Source: Pyronema omphalodes
Taxonomy: Eukaryota > Ascomycota > Pezizomycetes > Pezizales > Pyronemataceae
Direction: 5' to 3'
Assembly (NCBI GenBank): GCA_024516155.1
Contig: JAJJXM010000019.1
Span: 496,001-560,000 of the forward strand
DNA: 64,000 bases
In this document: positions 1 through 10,873 of the stretch, in pieces
Numbering within the stretch: position 1 is the stretch's first letter
Layout of the letters: each line of letters begins with the position of its first letter
Program-made: the position numbers and the translations under genes
The notes under the pieces: model-generated
Told to the model about the DNA's origin: nothing
Databases searched by the model: none
The model's input: only the letters and a program-made list of their open reading frames with translations

Positions 1-3000
1 TCAGTTCACCGTCGAGCAGAAGAGACTGAAAGATCTTACCACGATTGTCGTCCGTAAAATGGAAGATTCAACCCTTACGACCGATGATGAAAGATTTCTT
101 CTGATCTCGAGCACTCTCATCAGGATCGCACAGCAATTTCTGGATTTCAAACAGCTCGAGAATCTGTATGGCGTTCGAATTTCATTCAGCAATGAGTCGG
201 CGGAGAAAACGAGCAAGCGATTTTCTATCCGCAGATGTTTGGGTTGGCGGAAATTCCAGAAAAATACCAAGAGCAAGAGCGATTCCTTCGAAGCGGTATT
301 AACCCTCGACGATCTACATTTAGACGAAAATCTCAAAATGGCAACACTGCAACATCTCGAGTCGCCCCTCAAGAACGTCATCAGCGTATACTCGAGACTA
401 CGATGGGCTTGCTTGGACTCCGAGAAGGTTAAAACTCTCATCAGTAAATTGGAAAAATACAATAGTAACATGGCGAATCTCGTGGATGGGCTCAAGAACG
501 GTATATATTCTCGTTGAAATGGGTATTTTTGCTTTTACTGAATATGATGGGATGAATATCTAGAATATACAGTTGGAACGATGGCTGCTGTCGCAGTAAC
601 AACAAATGATAAACCGCACTTCCTGGTGCCATTCCCCAAAAATAAAAACTTCATCGGCAGATCACAAATTTCATTGCGGTATGAGCATTATCGGCAACAA
701 CAAATCGCATCCGGGCAATTCGAAGATAATGAGCACCTTCGCCTTGCACTCTGTGGGCTTGGGGGGATAGGGTATGTATATGTTCTTGGAAACACCGGAT
801 TGTGTTACCAGGTGGCAACTGACTCCACATGTAGGAAAACACAGGATGTCCTTAGCTTCATCTACGAGTACAAGAATAAACGACCCGTATTCTGGATCCA
901 TGCCGGCAGCATCGCACAATTTGAAGCCGATTGCCAAAAGCTGGCATCCTTGGCCAAGATACCTGGCCACGACGATAAAGAGCAGAAGTCCGGATTGATT
1001 GTGAGACGATGGCTGGAAAGTCCCGAGAGCGGAGACTGGATCTTGGTTCTAGATAACGCAGACAATTTGCGGGATTTCTATCCGACGGCGCCCAACAGTA
1101 CTTCGCCTGGGGACAGTGACACTACTTCTATCGTGCACGGCGGAATCGCAAACTTCATCCCACGAGGTTCCAAAGGAACTATCATCATCACGACTAGAGA
1201 CCGAGAAGTGGCGCGGAATCTGGCACATCAGAACGTCATATTCAAGTCAGAACTGAGCCCGGAGCAGGCTTTGGAGCTTTTTTACCACCATTACCCGAAA
1301 GAAGAAAACGCATCTGAAGATATCAACACCGCTTTATCTCGCCTCTTGACAGAATTACAATACCTCCCCCTTGCGATTGTACAAGTAGCAGCATATTTGG
1401 ATCTCAATCGCTCGATTAGCCCATCCAAATATCTCAAGATGTTTGAAGACAGAAAGCAATCAACCAATCTCGAGCGATCATTATCGAAGCCGCACGGCAA
1501 CATCTGGAGAGACAATGGCAGCAATGCAGACACTATCCTGACCACCTTCTCTATCAGCTTTCGTCAAATTCAGGAGCAGTCAAGGCTGGCGGACTCATTT
1601 CTCCGGTTCATGGCCTGTATTGACAGGAAGGCCATACCCCGAGATCTACTCCTTCAGATCCATCTGGATGGTGTTGGGAATGACTTTCTGATTTCCGAGG
1701 CACTCGACAAGCTTGTCAACTTTTCGATTCTCCAGCACGCAAATGTTGACTTCGGATCCGGCAAGGGATATGAAATCCATGCACTTGTTCATCTCGCTAT
1801 GGGAACTTATTTGGAATCTGGTGGAATGGATGCTGCGTTGAATACGGCGTCAACGGTTCTAGCCAATACATTACCCTTTCCTAAACACGCCAATTGGGCA
1901 GCGTGGCGAGTTTACCTACCTCATGTGATTGCACTGCTTGGAAATGTTAAGCAAGATTCAGAGAAAACCGCAAATCTATGTACGAAGGCTGGTAATTATC
2001 TTGAGAAGGCACTCGGGAAGTACTCGGAATCTCTGAAACTGTACCATCGGGCCAGAAAGATTTATGCTGGTTTGTTGGGAGAAGAAAGTGATGAAACTCT
2101 GCGTGCTATGACTAATGTTGGAAGTATGTTGCGACTGCTTGGGCGTCTAAAAGAGGCGCAAAAGCTCCAAGAGAAGGTTCTGGAAGTGAGGAGACGGACG
2201 CTTGGAGAGGTGCATCCGGATACTTTGCGAAGCATGAACAATCTTGCGGTTACATACAGAAAGCTGGGTGGAAGGTTGAAGGAGGTGCAAGAGCTGCAAG
2301 AAAAGTCTCTGGAAGTGTGGAGGCGCACGTTGGGAGAGGAGCACCCGGATACTTTGATCAGCATGAACAATCTTGCGCTCACATATAGACAGCTGGGTGG
2401 AAGGTTGAAGGAGGTGCAAGAGCTGGAAGAGAAGGTTCTGGAAGTGAGGAGGCGCACACTCAGAGAGGAGCACCCGGATACTTTGAAGAGCATGAACAAT
2501 CTTGCGAATACATATAGAGAGATGGGTGGAAGGTTGAAGGAGGTGCAAGAGCTGCAAGAAAAGGTTTTGGAAGTGAGGAGACGCACGCTTGGAGAGGAGC
2601 ACCCGGATACTTTGGCGAGCATGAACAATCTTGCGAATACACATAGAGAGATGGGTGGAAGGTTGAAGGGGGTGCAAGAGCTGCAAGAAAAGGTTTTGGA
2701 AGTGAGGAGACGCACGCGGGGAGAAGAGCACCCGGATACTTTGAGCAGCATGAACAATCTTGCGGTCACATATAAAGAACTGGGTGGAAGGTTGAAGGAG
2801 GTGCAAGAGCTGGAAGAGAAGGTTCTGGAAGTGAGGAGGCGCACGCTTGGAGTGGAGCACCCGGATACTTTAAAAAGCATGAACAATCTTGCCGCAACAT
2901 ATGCAGAGATGGGTGGAAGGCTGAAGGAGGTGCAAGAGCTGGAGGAGAAGGTTCTGGAAGTTAGGAGGCGCACGCTTGGAGAGGAGCACCCGGATACTTT

Positions 3001-3874
3001 GGCGAGCATGAACAATCTTGCGAATACATATAGAAATATGGGTGGAAGGTTGAAGGAGGTGCAAGAGCTGCAAGAAAAGGTTCTGGAAGTGAGGAGGCGC
3101 ACGCTTGGAGAGGAGCACCCGGATACTTTGATGAGCATGAGCAATCTTGCGGTTACATATGAAGAGCAGGGTGGAAGGCTGAAGGAAGTGCAAGAGCTGG
3201 AAGAGAAGGTGTTGGAAGTGAGGAGGCGCACGCTGGGAGAGGAGCACCCGGATACTTTGAGCAGCATGAATAATCTTGCGAATACATACAGCGAGATGGG
3301 TGGAAGGTTGAAGGAGGTGCAAGAGCTGGAAGAGAAGGTTCTGGAAGTGAGGAGACGCACGCTTGGAGAGGAGCACCCGGATACTTTGATGAGCATGAGC
3401 AATCTTGCGGTTACATATGAAGAGCAGGGTGGAAGGCTGAAGGAAGTGCAAGAGCTGGAAGAGAAGGTGTTGGAAGTGAGGAGGCGCACGCTGGGAGAGG
3501 AGCACCCGGATACTTTGAGCAGCATGAATAATCTTGCGAATACATACAGCGAGATGGGTGGAAGGTTGAAGGAGGTGCAAGAGCTGGAAGAGAAGGTTCT
3601 CGAAGTGAGGAGGCGGACGCTTGGAGAGGAGCACCCGGATACTTTGGGAAGCATGAATAATCTTGCGGCTACATATGCAGAGATTGGCGGAAGGTTGAAG
3701 GAGGTGCAAGAGCTGGAGGAGAAGGTTCTGGAAGTGAGGAGGCGCACGCTGGGAGAGGAGCACCCGGATACTTTGGGAAGCATGAAGAATCTTGTTATCA
3801 CATATGAAGAACTAGGAATGTTGGCGGAGGCGCATGAGCTTGAAGAGAAGGTCCGTTTCGCCAGGAATGGTTGA
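1..3874 (+). CDS. NLR copy 1: HeLo(partial)-NB-ARC-TPR receptor, 5' truncated by window edge
   Basis: Predicted fungal NLR-type signal receptor; families of this architecture act in heterokaryon incompatibility and cell death. The reading frame enters at base 2, so the first ~46 HeLo residues lie outside the window. Exons by alignment with copy 2: 2-500, 564-771, 835-3874. The first intron (501-563; a CAG nine bases later is an alternative acceptor) carries an in-frame TGA. The second (772-834, 63 nt, CTGAC branch point) interrupts the Walker A loop; removal restores GLGGIGKTQ. NB-ARC signs: Walker B-like WILVLDNAD, sensor TTRD, and YLPLA in place of GLPLA. C-terminal part: 13 kinesin-light-chain-like TPR units. 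Relative to copy 2 it has six more TPR units. HeLo and NB-ARC assignments rest on family knowledge plus visible motifs; the signal recognised is unknown. Confidence 0.88.
2138..3850 (+). repeat. Coding TPR array, 13 units of 129 bp (copy 1)
   Basis: Tandem 129-bp units encode a 43-residue TPR (core EVRRRTLGEEHPDTL, then SMNNLA, then TY). The first unit is 42 residues. The frame is kept throughout and most codons are identical between units. Units 8-9 and 10-11 appear to be an exact 258-bp duplication (about 3120-3380 and 3378-3640). Changes concentrate after DTL, after NLA and in the three residues after TY. Confidence 0.9.
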
Positions 3875-5307
3875 GGAATAAGAATGGGCGTCCAGATTTG
3901 GAATGAAAATATAAGTAGGCTTGTGATTTATATTTAGGAATGCTTGTAACTTAGCAATTGATGACCTATGGGTTTCTAACGGTTGAATACTTATTCCAGT
4001 GCTAAATCGTTTTTAATTACCCCGTCATTTATTAATCTGCATTGAGAGGCCTGAAATGGTTCATACAGGATTCAACATATGCAAGAAATGTAAATTCCGT
4101 CCCCGCAAGCTAAGGCATATAGTTTTCCAAAAGAGAATTATATTAGCGTAAGTATTGCATTAATTTTTCCGTCGGTTAGATCACTGATAAGCATCATATA
4201 TGTATAAACCAACAACGGTTCATTCATGCCTTTTCTTTTTAGATTTAGCCAGCCTGCAAGGCTCTTGCATGGCGTATTTCAAGATTCCTCGGCAGAAAGA
4301 ATTGAAAAATCAGAGAAAACAAACAAAAAAAGAAAGACCCCCAAAATATAATATCTCTTGTCATCCAACGGAAAGATAATCATCTCATATACATAATTAG
4401 ATATCACTCATCCCGGGCTGCAGACACCAAAGGCGCACACTACTCCCAACTATACATTTGACGTAGCAGCCCTCCGTGACTAAAAATCATAACCTTCCTC
4501 ACCATAAAAATTGCATTAATAAAACCCTCGATCAGAAAACAGTGGCACTTTAACCCTCTAGAAATCCGAATCCAAAACTCCTAAAGCAAGTCAACTAAAG
4601 CATTTCATCATAGCTAAATTTGCAAAGCTGTATGTTGGATGTAATATTATAAACGTAGATGATAGATCGTTTTTCTAAAAAATATATACAGAAGCGCAGA
4701 GACAATTCATAGACAAATCGTCACTACTATCGTGTCAAGAACCACCACTCTTCGTTGCAGAACCGTCCAGGCTTGCTCAGGGGATGCAATAATTATCGTT
4801 CCCATCGTTTTTATGTTGGAAGTTGTTCAGAGAGCCCTCTCCTAAGCGAGACTTGGCGGGGCTAATGGTGGAGAGTGAGACTCGGCGCTACTAGCGTCCT
4901 TCTCATGTATATATATTGTTCTTTCTTGCGTTGGACTTTGTCTTCTGTCTTTATTACCCACAAATACATTCTCCACCTCCACCATCATGTTATCCCACTC
5001 GTTCAAACAGTTTACTGTTCTGTGGCTGCATATTTTCAATCCTCTCATCGCTAGACTGCTGGAAAAATCTATTGTGAATATAAAGCTGTAGAATATAGAT
5101 CGCAGTGGCTAATGGATGTTGTCGGCTCAGGCTGCTAGTTACCTTGGGTTACTTATTGTCTCAACTGCAAAATCAAACCCCAATTTCACTACCTAATTTC
5201 TTCTCTCATATTATGTTTTCATTTTCTACCTAGCACTCACAGAGCAGTCTCCATTATCCAAAAACATATCTACGGCAATTATACCAGATGCTCCCCCAGC
5301 TGTAGCC

Positions 5308-5378
5308 GCTTGATGCTTGATGCTTGATGCTTGATGCTTGATGCTTGATGCTTGATGCTTGATGCTTGATGCTTGATG
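5308..5378. repeat. Minisatellite, 7-bp unit TTGATGC, about 10 copies
   Basis: Uninterrupted head-to-tail GCTTGAT/TTGATGC units in intergenic DNA. Confidence 0.95.
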
Positions 5379-5510
5379 TTATCTAACAATCTAACATACC
5401 CCTCACTTATGTCCATTCTATCCTATCTTTTGCGGTAACGTGTTTTTTTCCTTTTTCCTTCTTTTTTTTCAAAGTAATATTTCAATTTTTCCCCATCACC
5501 CATGCCTAAA

Positions 5511-5536
5511 GATGGTGGCTAGCGCTAGCCACCATC
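5511..5536. repeat. Perfect 26-bp palindrome
   Basis: Half-site GATGGTGGCTAGC is followed directly, with no spacer, by its exact reverse complement. It could extrude as a cruciform or bind a dimeric protein; no function is known to me. Confidence 0.9.
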
Positions 5537-7624
5537 TGTAGACACGAGAACCATGGCTTTCTTCAGTCCTAAATCAAACTCCAAGTTTTTCTTCATCTCA
5601 CACTCTCCAAGCTTCTTTTCAAACGCAGCAATTGGGTGGCGGGAGGGGGGAGGGGGGTTTGTGGACGGGGGGATGGGTACATTAATTCTCACACCAGCAA
5701 CATCAACATCAATTCCACAGAAAATCAGAAAACCGATTCAACAACGCCACCTGTCCCTATCCTCGCACATGTCTATATATGTACAGCGGTTATTAGTTAC
5801 ACTTGTAAAGAAAAGAGGGTTTTGAAAATGTTTTTGAAATATTTTTGCACGCGAGAAAAGTTTTCAGCGCCATGTAGACATTTTTTCACGCTGTAAGCGC
5901 GCAATATCGAAAGCGTTTTCTTGTGCAGACTCTTTGAGCGCTTAAAATACATTGTGGCATCTAAACATCGGCATACTTCGAGAACGCCATGACACTTCGT
6001 AATTCTTAGGTGGTCTGCAGCGCTTTGTCCAATAATCCATTTTTGAATTCAATACTGTATATACTGTCGAAATGGTTTTTCAACTGCTGCAAAATATATA
6101 ATCGCATCTTTAGTGTCTACCAAGCGAAGATAAACGTAGAAGAAAACAAATTGGCTCTGGTCTAAACGTGTAGTTTCTCACGACAGCATTTGCATCATCA
6201 CTCCTGGAGTACTACCACCGCTTTGCGCTATGTGGAAGCGTTTTTCTCCTTTCCATCTTTTTCTGCAACGTCGGAAATGATATGAAGAATTTACCTATCA
6301 CTCTAGCTTCTGTGAGGCCAAACTCCAGCAGTGGTTCACCGCCGCTGAGTACTGGCAGAAGGTATACCTTGCCATGATGCTACAGTGTAACAGTTGTGTG
6401 AGATCTATGAGAAAATAAACTTTCATCACTCAATTCCCACTCAATTTTAATTAATAATTTGGCAATCGCTGCTGTTGAAAACCTTTGTGAAGAAAGCTGA
6501 GAAGCTACAAATCTACACTTCATGATACTTTCCACGGCACTGCATACCGGGGGATGGCAGATGCAGAATCAAGTAATGCCGCATTAACTCAGCCCCCGAT
6601 CTTCTTGTGAAAAAAATATAGATACTGAGGCAAGTTGATTGAGTTATCTCTTTGTTCTTGACCCTTTATGCGCTTGTGAACCTTTCGTTTTGATGACCAG
6701 TACTGGGCCAGCGATATTCCAACACTTCTCTTCCTCCACACTTTTGTCTGCCATGAGACTTCCTTCGCCTTCTTGTCCCGGTGTATCACATTTCTCCCCC
6801 TCCAACCTCCCAAGCCCCCGTCACCTCCACCCCGCGCACCTGGACAAAGTGCTAATCAAGTAACAGGTAGTAGGCATAGCCTTTGCCGAAAAGAATTCCA
6901 TATTTGCATACGCAATTCAGGTTATCTAGGAGCTCAGTCTATGACAAAATTTCAAATTCTACATCACAACCGCGCGAATCATTCCTGTAATTAAGCTATC
7001 AGAGGGCTAACGTAGTAACACCTATGCAAGCCGATGCATGCTTGCATGTTGACGGGATTCTAAAGAAGCAACGAACCAACGAACCAACGAACCAACGCTG
7101 AGTAAGAATTTCACTAATAGACCCTAGCTAGGTGTCTCAGTAATACGTATTGACTTCATTGTAGGGGGGAGGGGGCACCCTGAAGAATGTTCAATGCAGA
7201 ATGGGTCCCCGGTCCCTCTGGAATCAGCCATATTCAGTAAGCAACCATTTTACAAAACCACCTTCAGCCTTCAGGAAATTTTAACGCAGAAAACAATGGC
7301 ATTTGATGTATACAACTATACAACCGGTTTCCAGAATCTTCTGGTGATTGGTGATAGGGTATTTAAGACTAGATGAAATCATGAAGAGAAAATAATCGGA
7401 CTGGATGTCGGGATGTCGGGATGTCACCTTAATACCAAGCAAATCGTATCGGTATCTAAAGGAATCTTCATTATCCGTGTGTTTTGTTTTGTATTCATGA
7501 TGCATGATACATGAGCTGATATGATGACAGGTTCTTATTCCTCGTACCGCAACTAGAAGCTGCCATCAAGGAACTAACGGTCCGAAATCAATGCCTAACG
7601 ATCAGCCGCGGAGGAATAAATATA

Positions 7625-8182
7625 CGGAAATTATGCAGGATGCCCCCGAAAAAACACGAAATTTGCAATATACCCCCGTCTATGCAGGATGCCCCTCGCT
7701 TAGGTAGAGCACACCCGCCCATATTGAATACAGCGCCTACAGCGGGCTACAGATTTTTCACGTGTGTTTTTTTTTTCTTCGCTTGCAGGTGAAGATTTTG
7801 ATTCCACTTCTCGATATTATCGTTAACAACGACAACAATGGAGCGCACCAATTCGCTGACAACCAGCATCGATCCTAACGCCGCTGACCCGATCTCTCGA
7901 CATGCACTACACCTTGGCGATGATTTTCCCTCGTTTTCCGAGTTTAAACTGGCTATTCACAAATGGGCCGTAGACATGCTGTTTGGCATTCGCTTTGCAA
8001 AGTCAGAGGCGCAGAAGTGGATTCAAAATTTTTATCTGCAAGTAAGGAAAAAAAACATGCGTGAAAAATTTGGCGCCCGGCGCTGAAGGCGGGTGTTCAC
8101 TATCTAAGCGAGGGGCATCCTGCATAGACGGGGGTATATTGCAAATTTCGTGTTTTTTCGGGGGCATCCTGCATAATTTCCG
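7625..8182. mobile_element. Non-autonomous Mutator-like element (MULE MITE 1)
   Basis: 558-bp insertion with about 95-bp terminal inverted repeats beginning CGGAAATTATGCAGGATGCC. Flanking 9-bp target duplication: ATAAATATA (7616-7624) versus ATTAATATA (8183-8191), one mismatch. Copy R of the host element, near 32350, has the uninterrupted site with a single ATAAATATA, so the insertion post-dates duplication of the host element. A 9-bp TSD and long TIRs are hallmarks of MULEs. Confidence 0.92.
7838..8086 (+). pseudogene. MULE transposase N-terminal remnant
   Basis: Inside MULE MITE 1. The translation contains DDFPSFSEFKLAIHKWAV and FGIRFAKSEAQKW, which resembles the start of MULE transposases (FAR1/SWIM-type N-terminus). 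It then runs into the right TIR and lacks the DDE core. In MULE MITE 2 the start codon is ATA and most of this segment is replaced. I read it as a captured 5' exon of the autonomous parent, not a working gene. Confidence 0.6.
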
Positions 8183-8961
8183 ATTAATATATTGTATGCG
8201 TAGTGGGTAATGGTGAACGTCGTGATCCAAGTGGCAGCACCGGCAGAGTTGGAGATGATGAGGGCAGCGCAGGAAGGGGGGTTATCGATGATATCGATTT
8301 AGCTGGTCATGTAAATTATGCGTAATTACGTGGCTTTCAATAAAAAATATTGTGAGGATCTTAAAGTGGATAATCACGTAAATTTCAATGAATCAATGAG
8401 CCTTTCAAGTGATTTCATTGTACTATGTAGAGCTAATATAACGCGACTAGCCCTGATTCAGAAGTTATTCTCCGACCGTTATATATATGTCTTTCCAAAA
8501 ATGTTTGCAAAAACGATTTCGAAAACGCATCTGAAAACTCATCCGATTGCAAAATGTTGGTAACGGTAACAAGTTTCAAGATATTACATATAAAACATTT
8601 TTCAATGGACTAGGTAATACAAATGCTGGGTCATTTTTCGATTTTGAATGCCGTGTGTATATATATATAGAAATGAATGAACATTTATTCGATCTTATTA
8701 ATATACATTGAATCCACCCGCCTTTTAAGCTCTAATTGTTTTTTTGATGCTTAACGCCCCGAATATGCCTGCCTTACCCTTACCCTTACCCTTACACTTA
8801 ACGATAACGATAATACGTAATATGTTAGGTTACGTCAGGTTACGTCTGTGAATACGTTTTCAACACCGCAAGTGTACCTAATCACCAAAAAAAAACAGAT
8901 ATATCTTAAAATCCTTTATAGCCTTATACCCCTATACCCCGCTAATCAATCCTAATCAATC

Positions 8962-9337
8962 TCCCAATCCCTCAATCCCTCAATCCCTCGATCCCTATCC
9001 CTATCCCTATCCCTATCCCTATCTCCCTACCTTCCAATCCCTATCCCTCAATCCCAATCCCTCAATCCCTCAATCCCTCAATCCCTCAATCCCTCAATCC
9101 CTCAATCCCTCAATCCCTCAATCCCTCAATCCCTCAATCCCTCAATCCCTCAATCCCTCAATCCCTCAATCCCTCAATCCCTCAATCCCTCAATCCCTCA
9201 ATCCCTCAATCCCTCAATCCCTCAATCCCTCAATCCCTCAATCCCTCAATCCCTCAATCCCTCAATCCCTCAATCCCTCAATCCCTCAATCCCTCAATCC
9301 CTCAATCCCTCAATCCCAATCAATCCCTCAATCCCTT
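8962..9337. repeat. Minisatellite (AATCCCTC)n with a CCCTAT tract
   Basis: Long array of the 8-bp unit AATCCCTC, mainly 9056-9320, preceded by about five CCCTAT units at 8991-9022. The CCCTAT run is telomere-like but not the canonical CCCTAA, and it is internal. Confidence 0.95.
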
Positions 9338-9370
9338 CCAAAACCCGCCATACGAATCTCCTTTCCTTTC

Positions 9371-9495
9371 CTTCCCTTCGCTTCCCTTCGCTTCCCTTCG
9401 CTTCCCTTCGCTTCCCTTCGCTTCCCTTCGCTTCCCTTCGCTTCCCTTCGCTTCCCTTCGCTTCCCTTCGCTTCCTTTCCCTTCGCTTCGCTTCC
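9371..9495. repeat. Minisatellite, 10-bp unit TTCCCTTCGC
   Basis: About twelve 10-bp units on a pyrimidine-only strand apart from one G per unit. Minus-strand frames reading (KRREAKGSEG)n are translation artefacts of this array. Confidence 0.95.
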
Positions 9496-9624
9496 CTCCC
9501 AGAAACATCACAACAACAAAAAGATTTCATTATTCAAGTATTCCAGACACGTAGATACCATAACCTGCAAGCACAACCTGCAAACAACCTGCCGCCCAAA
9601 AAAAAAACAACATCAAAAAAAAAA

Positions 9625-10283
9625 CGGAAATTACGCAGGATGCCCCCTCAAAAACACGAAATCTACAAAATACCCCCATCTATGCAGGATGGCCCTCTCT
9701 TAGGTAGAGCACACCCACCCATATTAAATACAGCGCCCACAGCGCCGGGCTACAGATTTTCCACGTGTTTTTTTCCTCGCATGCAGGTAAAGATTCCGAT
9801 TCCACTTCTTTATATTATCCTCAACCACGACAACAATAGAGCGCACCAATTCGTTGACAACAGGATTAGTCACTATGCAAGCACCTGTGCCAACCCACAT
9901 TCATGATTTTTGTACCAGTTGGAGTATGCGGGAAAGCAGTTATCTGCGTGGGAAATTTTATTTTACTCCATGCAATGTATTTAGAATGAACGGAGAATGT
10001 ATTTGAAATGTTTTGTCTTTTACTTCAAAAAATCATGTAACTGTGAAGGCAAAAAAACAGAAAAAAAAAAAAAAAAAAAAAACAGAGAAACACGCATTAA
10101 AATTTGGCGCAGAAATGGATTCAAAATTTTTTTTTTCTGTAAGGAAGGAAAAAAAACATGCGGGGAAGATTTGGCGCCTGGCGCTGAAGGCGCGTGTTCA
10201 CTACCGAAGCGAGGGGCATCCTGCAGAGACGGGGGTATATTGTAAATTTCGTGTTTTTTCGGGGGCATCCTGCATAATTTCCG
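9625..10283. mobile_element. Non-autonomous Mutator-like element (MULE MITE 2)
   Basis: 659 bp, same TIR family as MITE 1 (left end CGGAAATTACGCAGGATGCC, right end GGCATCCTGCATAATTTCCG). Inserted in poly-A; nine A on each side is consistent with a 9-bp TSD. It retains the same subterminal sequence and a short piece of the transposase 5' end, with ATG changed to ATA, but has a different middle, so it is a sister deletion derivative. Confidence 0.88.
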
Positions 10284-10422
10284 AAAAAAAAAGAGGGGAA
10301 AAAAAAGGAAAAGCATACACCGATACACCGATATACCGATATCAACATAGAAACAGATATAAAAACAACGAAAACGAAAACGAAAAGAAAAAAAAGCCAA
10401 ATTTTTCCATAGAAAAGGGGTC

Positions 10423-10456
10423 GTTATATTGTTATATTGTTATATTGTTATATTGT
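10423..10456. repeat. Short array of 8-bp unit GTTATATT
   Basis: Four copies just beyond MULE MITE 2, in A/T-rich spacer. Confidence 0.85.
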
Positions 10457-10670
10457 TTTAGTTTTTTTTTCTTCGTGATTTGTTGTTTTTCTGTTATGGT
10501 TTTGGGTTTGGGGGTTTGGTTTTATGGGAGAGTTGGTTTTGGTTTTGGTTTTGGTTTTATGGGAGGGGGGGGGGGGGGGATGGTTTTGGGGGATTGGTTT
10601 TGGGGGTTTGTTACGGGGGTTTGTTACGAGGGTTATGGTTTTGGTGGTTGGGGGTTTGATGTTCGGTATT

Positions 10671-10873
10671 TGATTCTTTGATTCTTTGATTCTTTGATTC
10701 TTTGATTCTTTGATTCTTTGATTCTTTGATTCTTTGATTCTTTGATTCTTTGATTCTTTGATTCTTTGATTCTTTGATTCTTTGATTCTTTGATTCTTTG
10801 ATTCTTTGATTCTTTGATTCTTTGATTCTTTGATTCTTTGATTCTTTGATTCTTTGATTCTTTGATTCTTTGA
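10671..10873. repeat. Minisatellite (GATTCTTT)n
   Basis: About 25 perfect 8-bp units that pass without a break into the neighbouring GATCTTTT array. The minus-strand (IKESKNQR)n frame is an artefact. Confidence 0.95.

Larger units (their letters stand above)
3875..5799. other. Intergenic, no gene seen
   Basis: AT-rich DNA downstream of NLR copy 1. Short open frames here (for example 4842-5048 and 5553-5896) show no domain, no intron logic and no second copy. It holds a 7-bp minisatellite and a perfect 26-bp palindrome, listed separately. Confidence 0.6.
5800..8874. mobile_element. TA-flanked DNA element, copy L (with nested MULE MITE)
   Basis: Bounded by TA (5798-5799 and 8875-8876) with imperfect terminal inverted repeats: CACTTGTAAAG at the left, and CACTTGCGG as the reverse complement of the right end. 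It aligns along its whole length, in inverted orientation, with copy R at 31670-34002. Without the nested MITE and its TSD it is about 2.5 kb. No intact transposase is visible; the longest frames are under 100 codons. TA target duplication suggests a Tc1/mariner/pogo-like element or a non-autonomous derivative. The superfamily is inferred from the TSD only. An expanded (TTACCC) tract lies near 8775-8797. Confidence 0.75.

Noticed and set aside
59..517. Separate short gene before the NB-ARC frame
   Set aside because: Comparison with copy 2 shows it is the HeLo exon; the stop lies in a 63-nt intron and the joined frame continues into NB-ARC.
2062..3801. 579-codon antisense ORF over the TPR array of NLR copy 1 (and 36831-38033 over copy 2)
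   Set aside because: It is the reverse reading of a codon-homogeneous repeat; its openness follows from the sense codons, and the sense strand carries clear TPR and NB-ARC motifs.
8767..9022. Internal telomere (TTACCC/CCCTAT repeats)
   Set aside because: Units are not the canonical CCCTAA, the tracts are short, and they sit inside an element or minisatellite block with genes on both sides.
9294..9530. Arg/Lys/Glu/Gly repeat ORF
   Set aside because: Translation of the 10-bp TTCCCTTCGC array.
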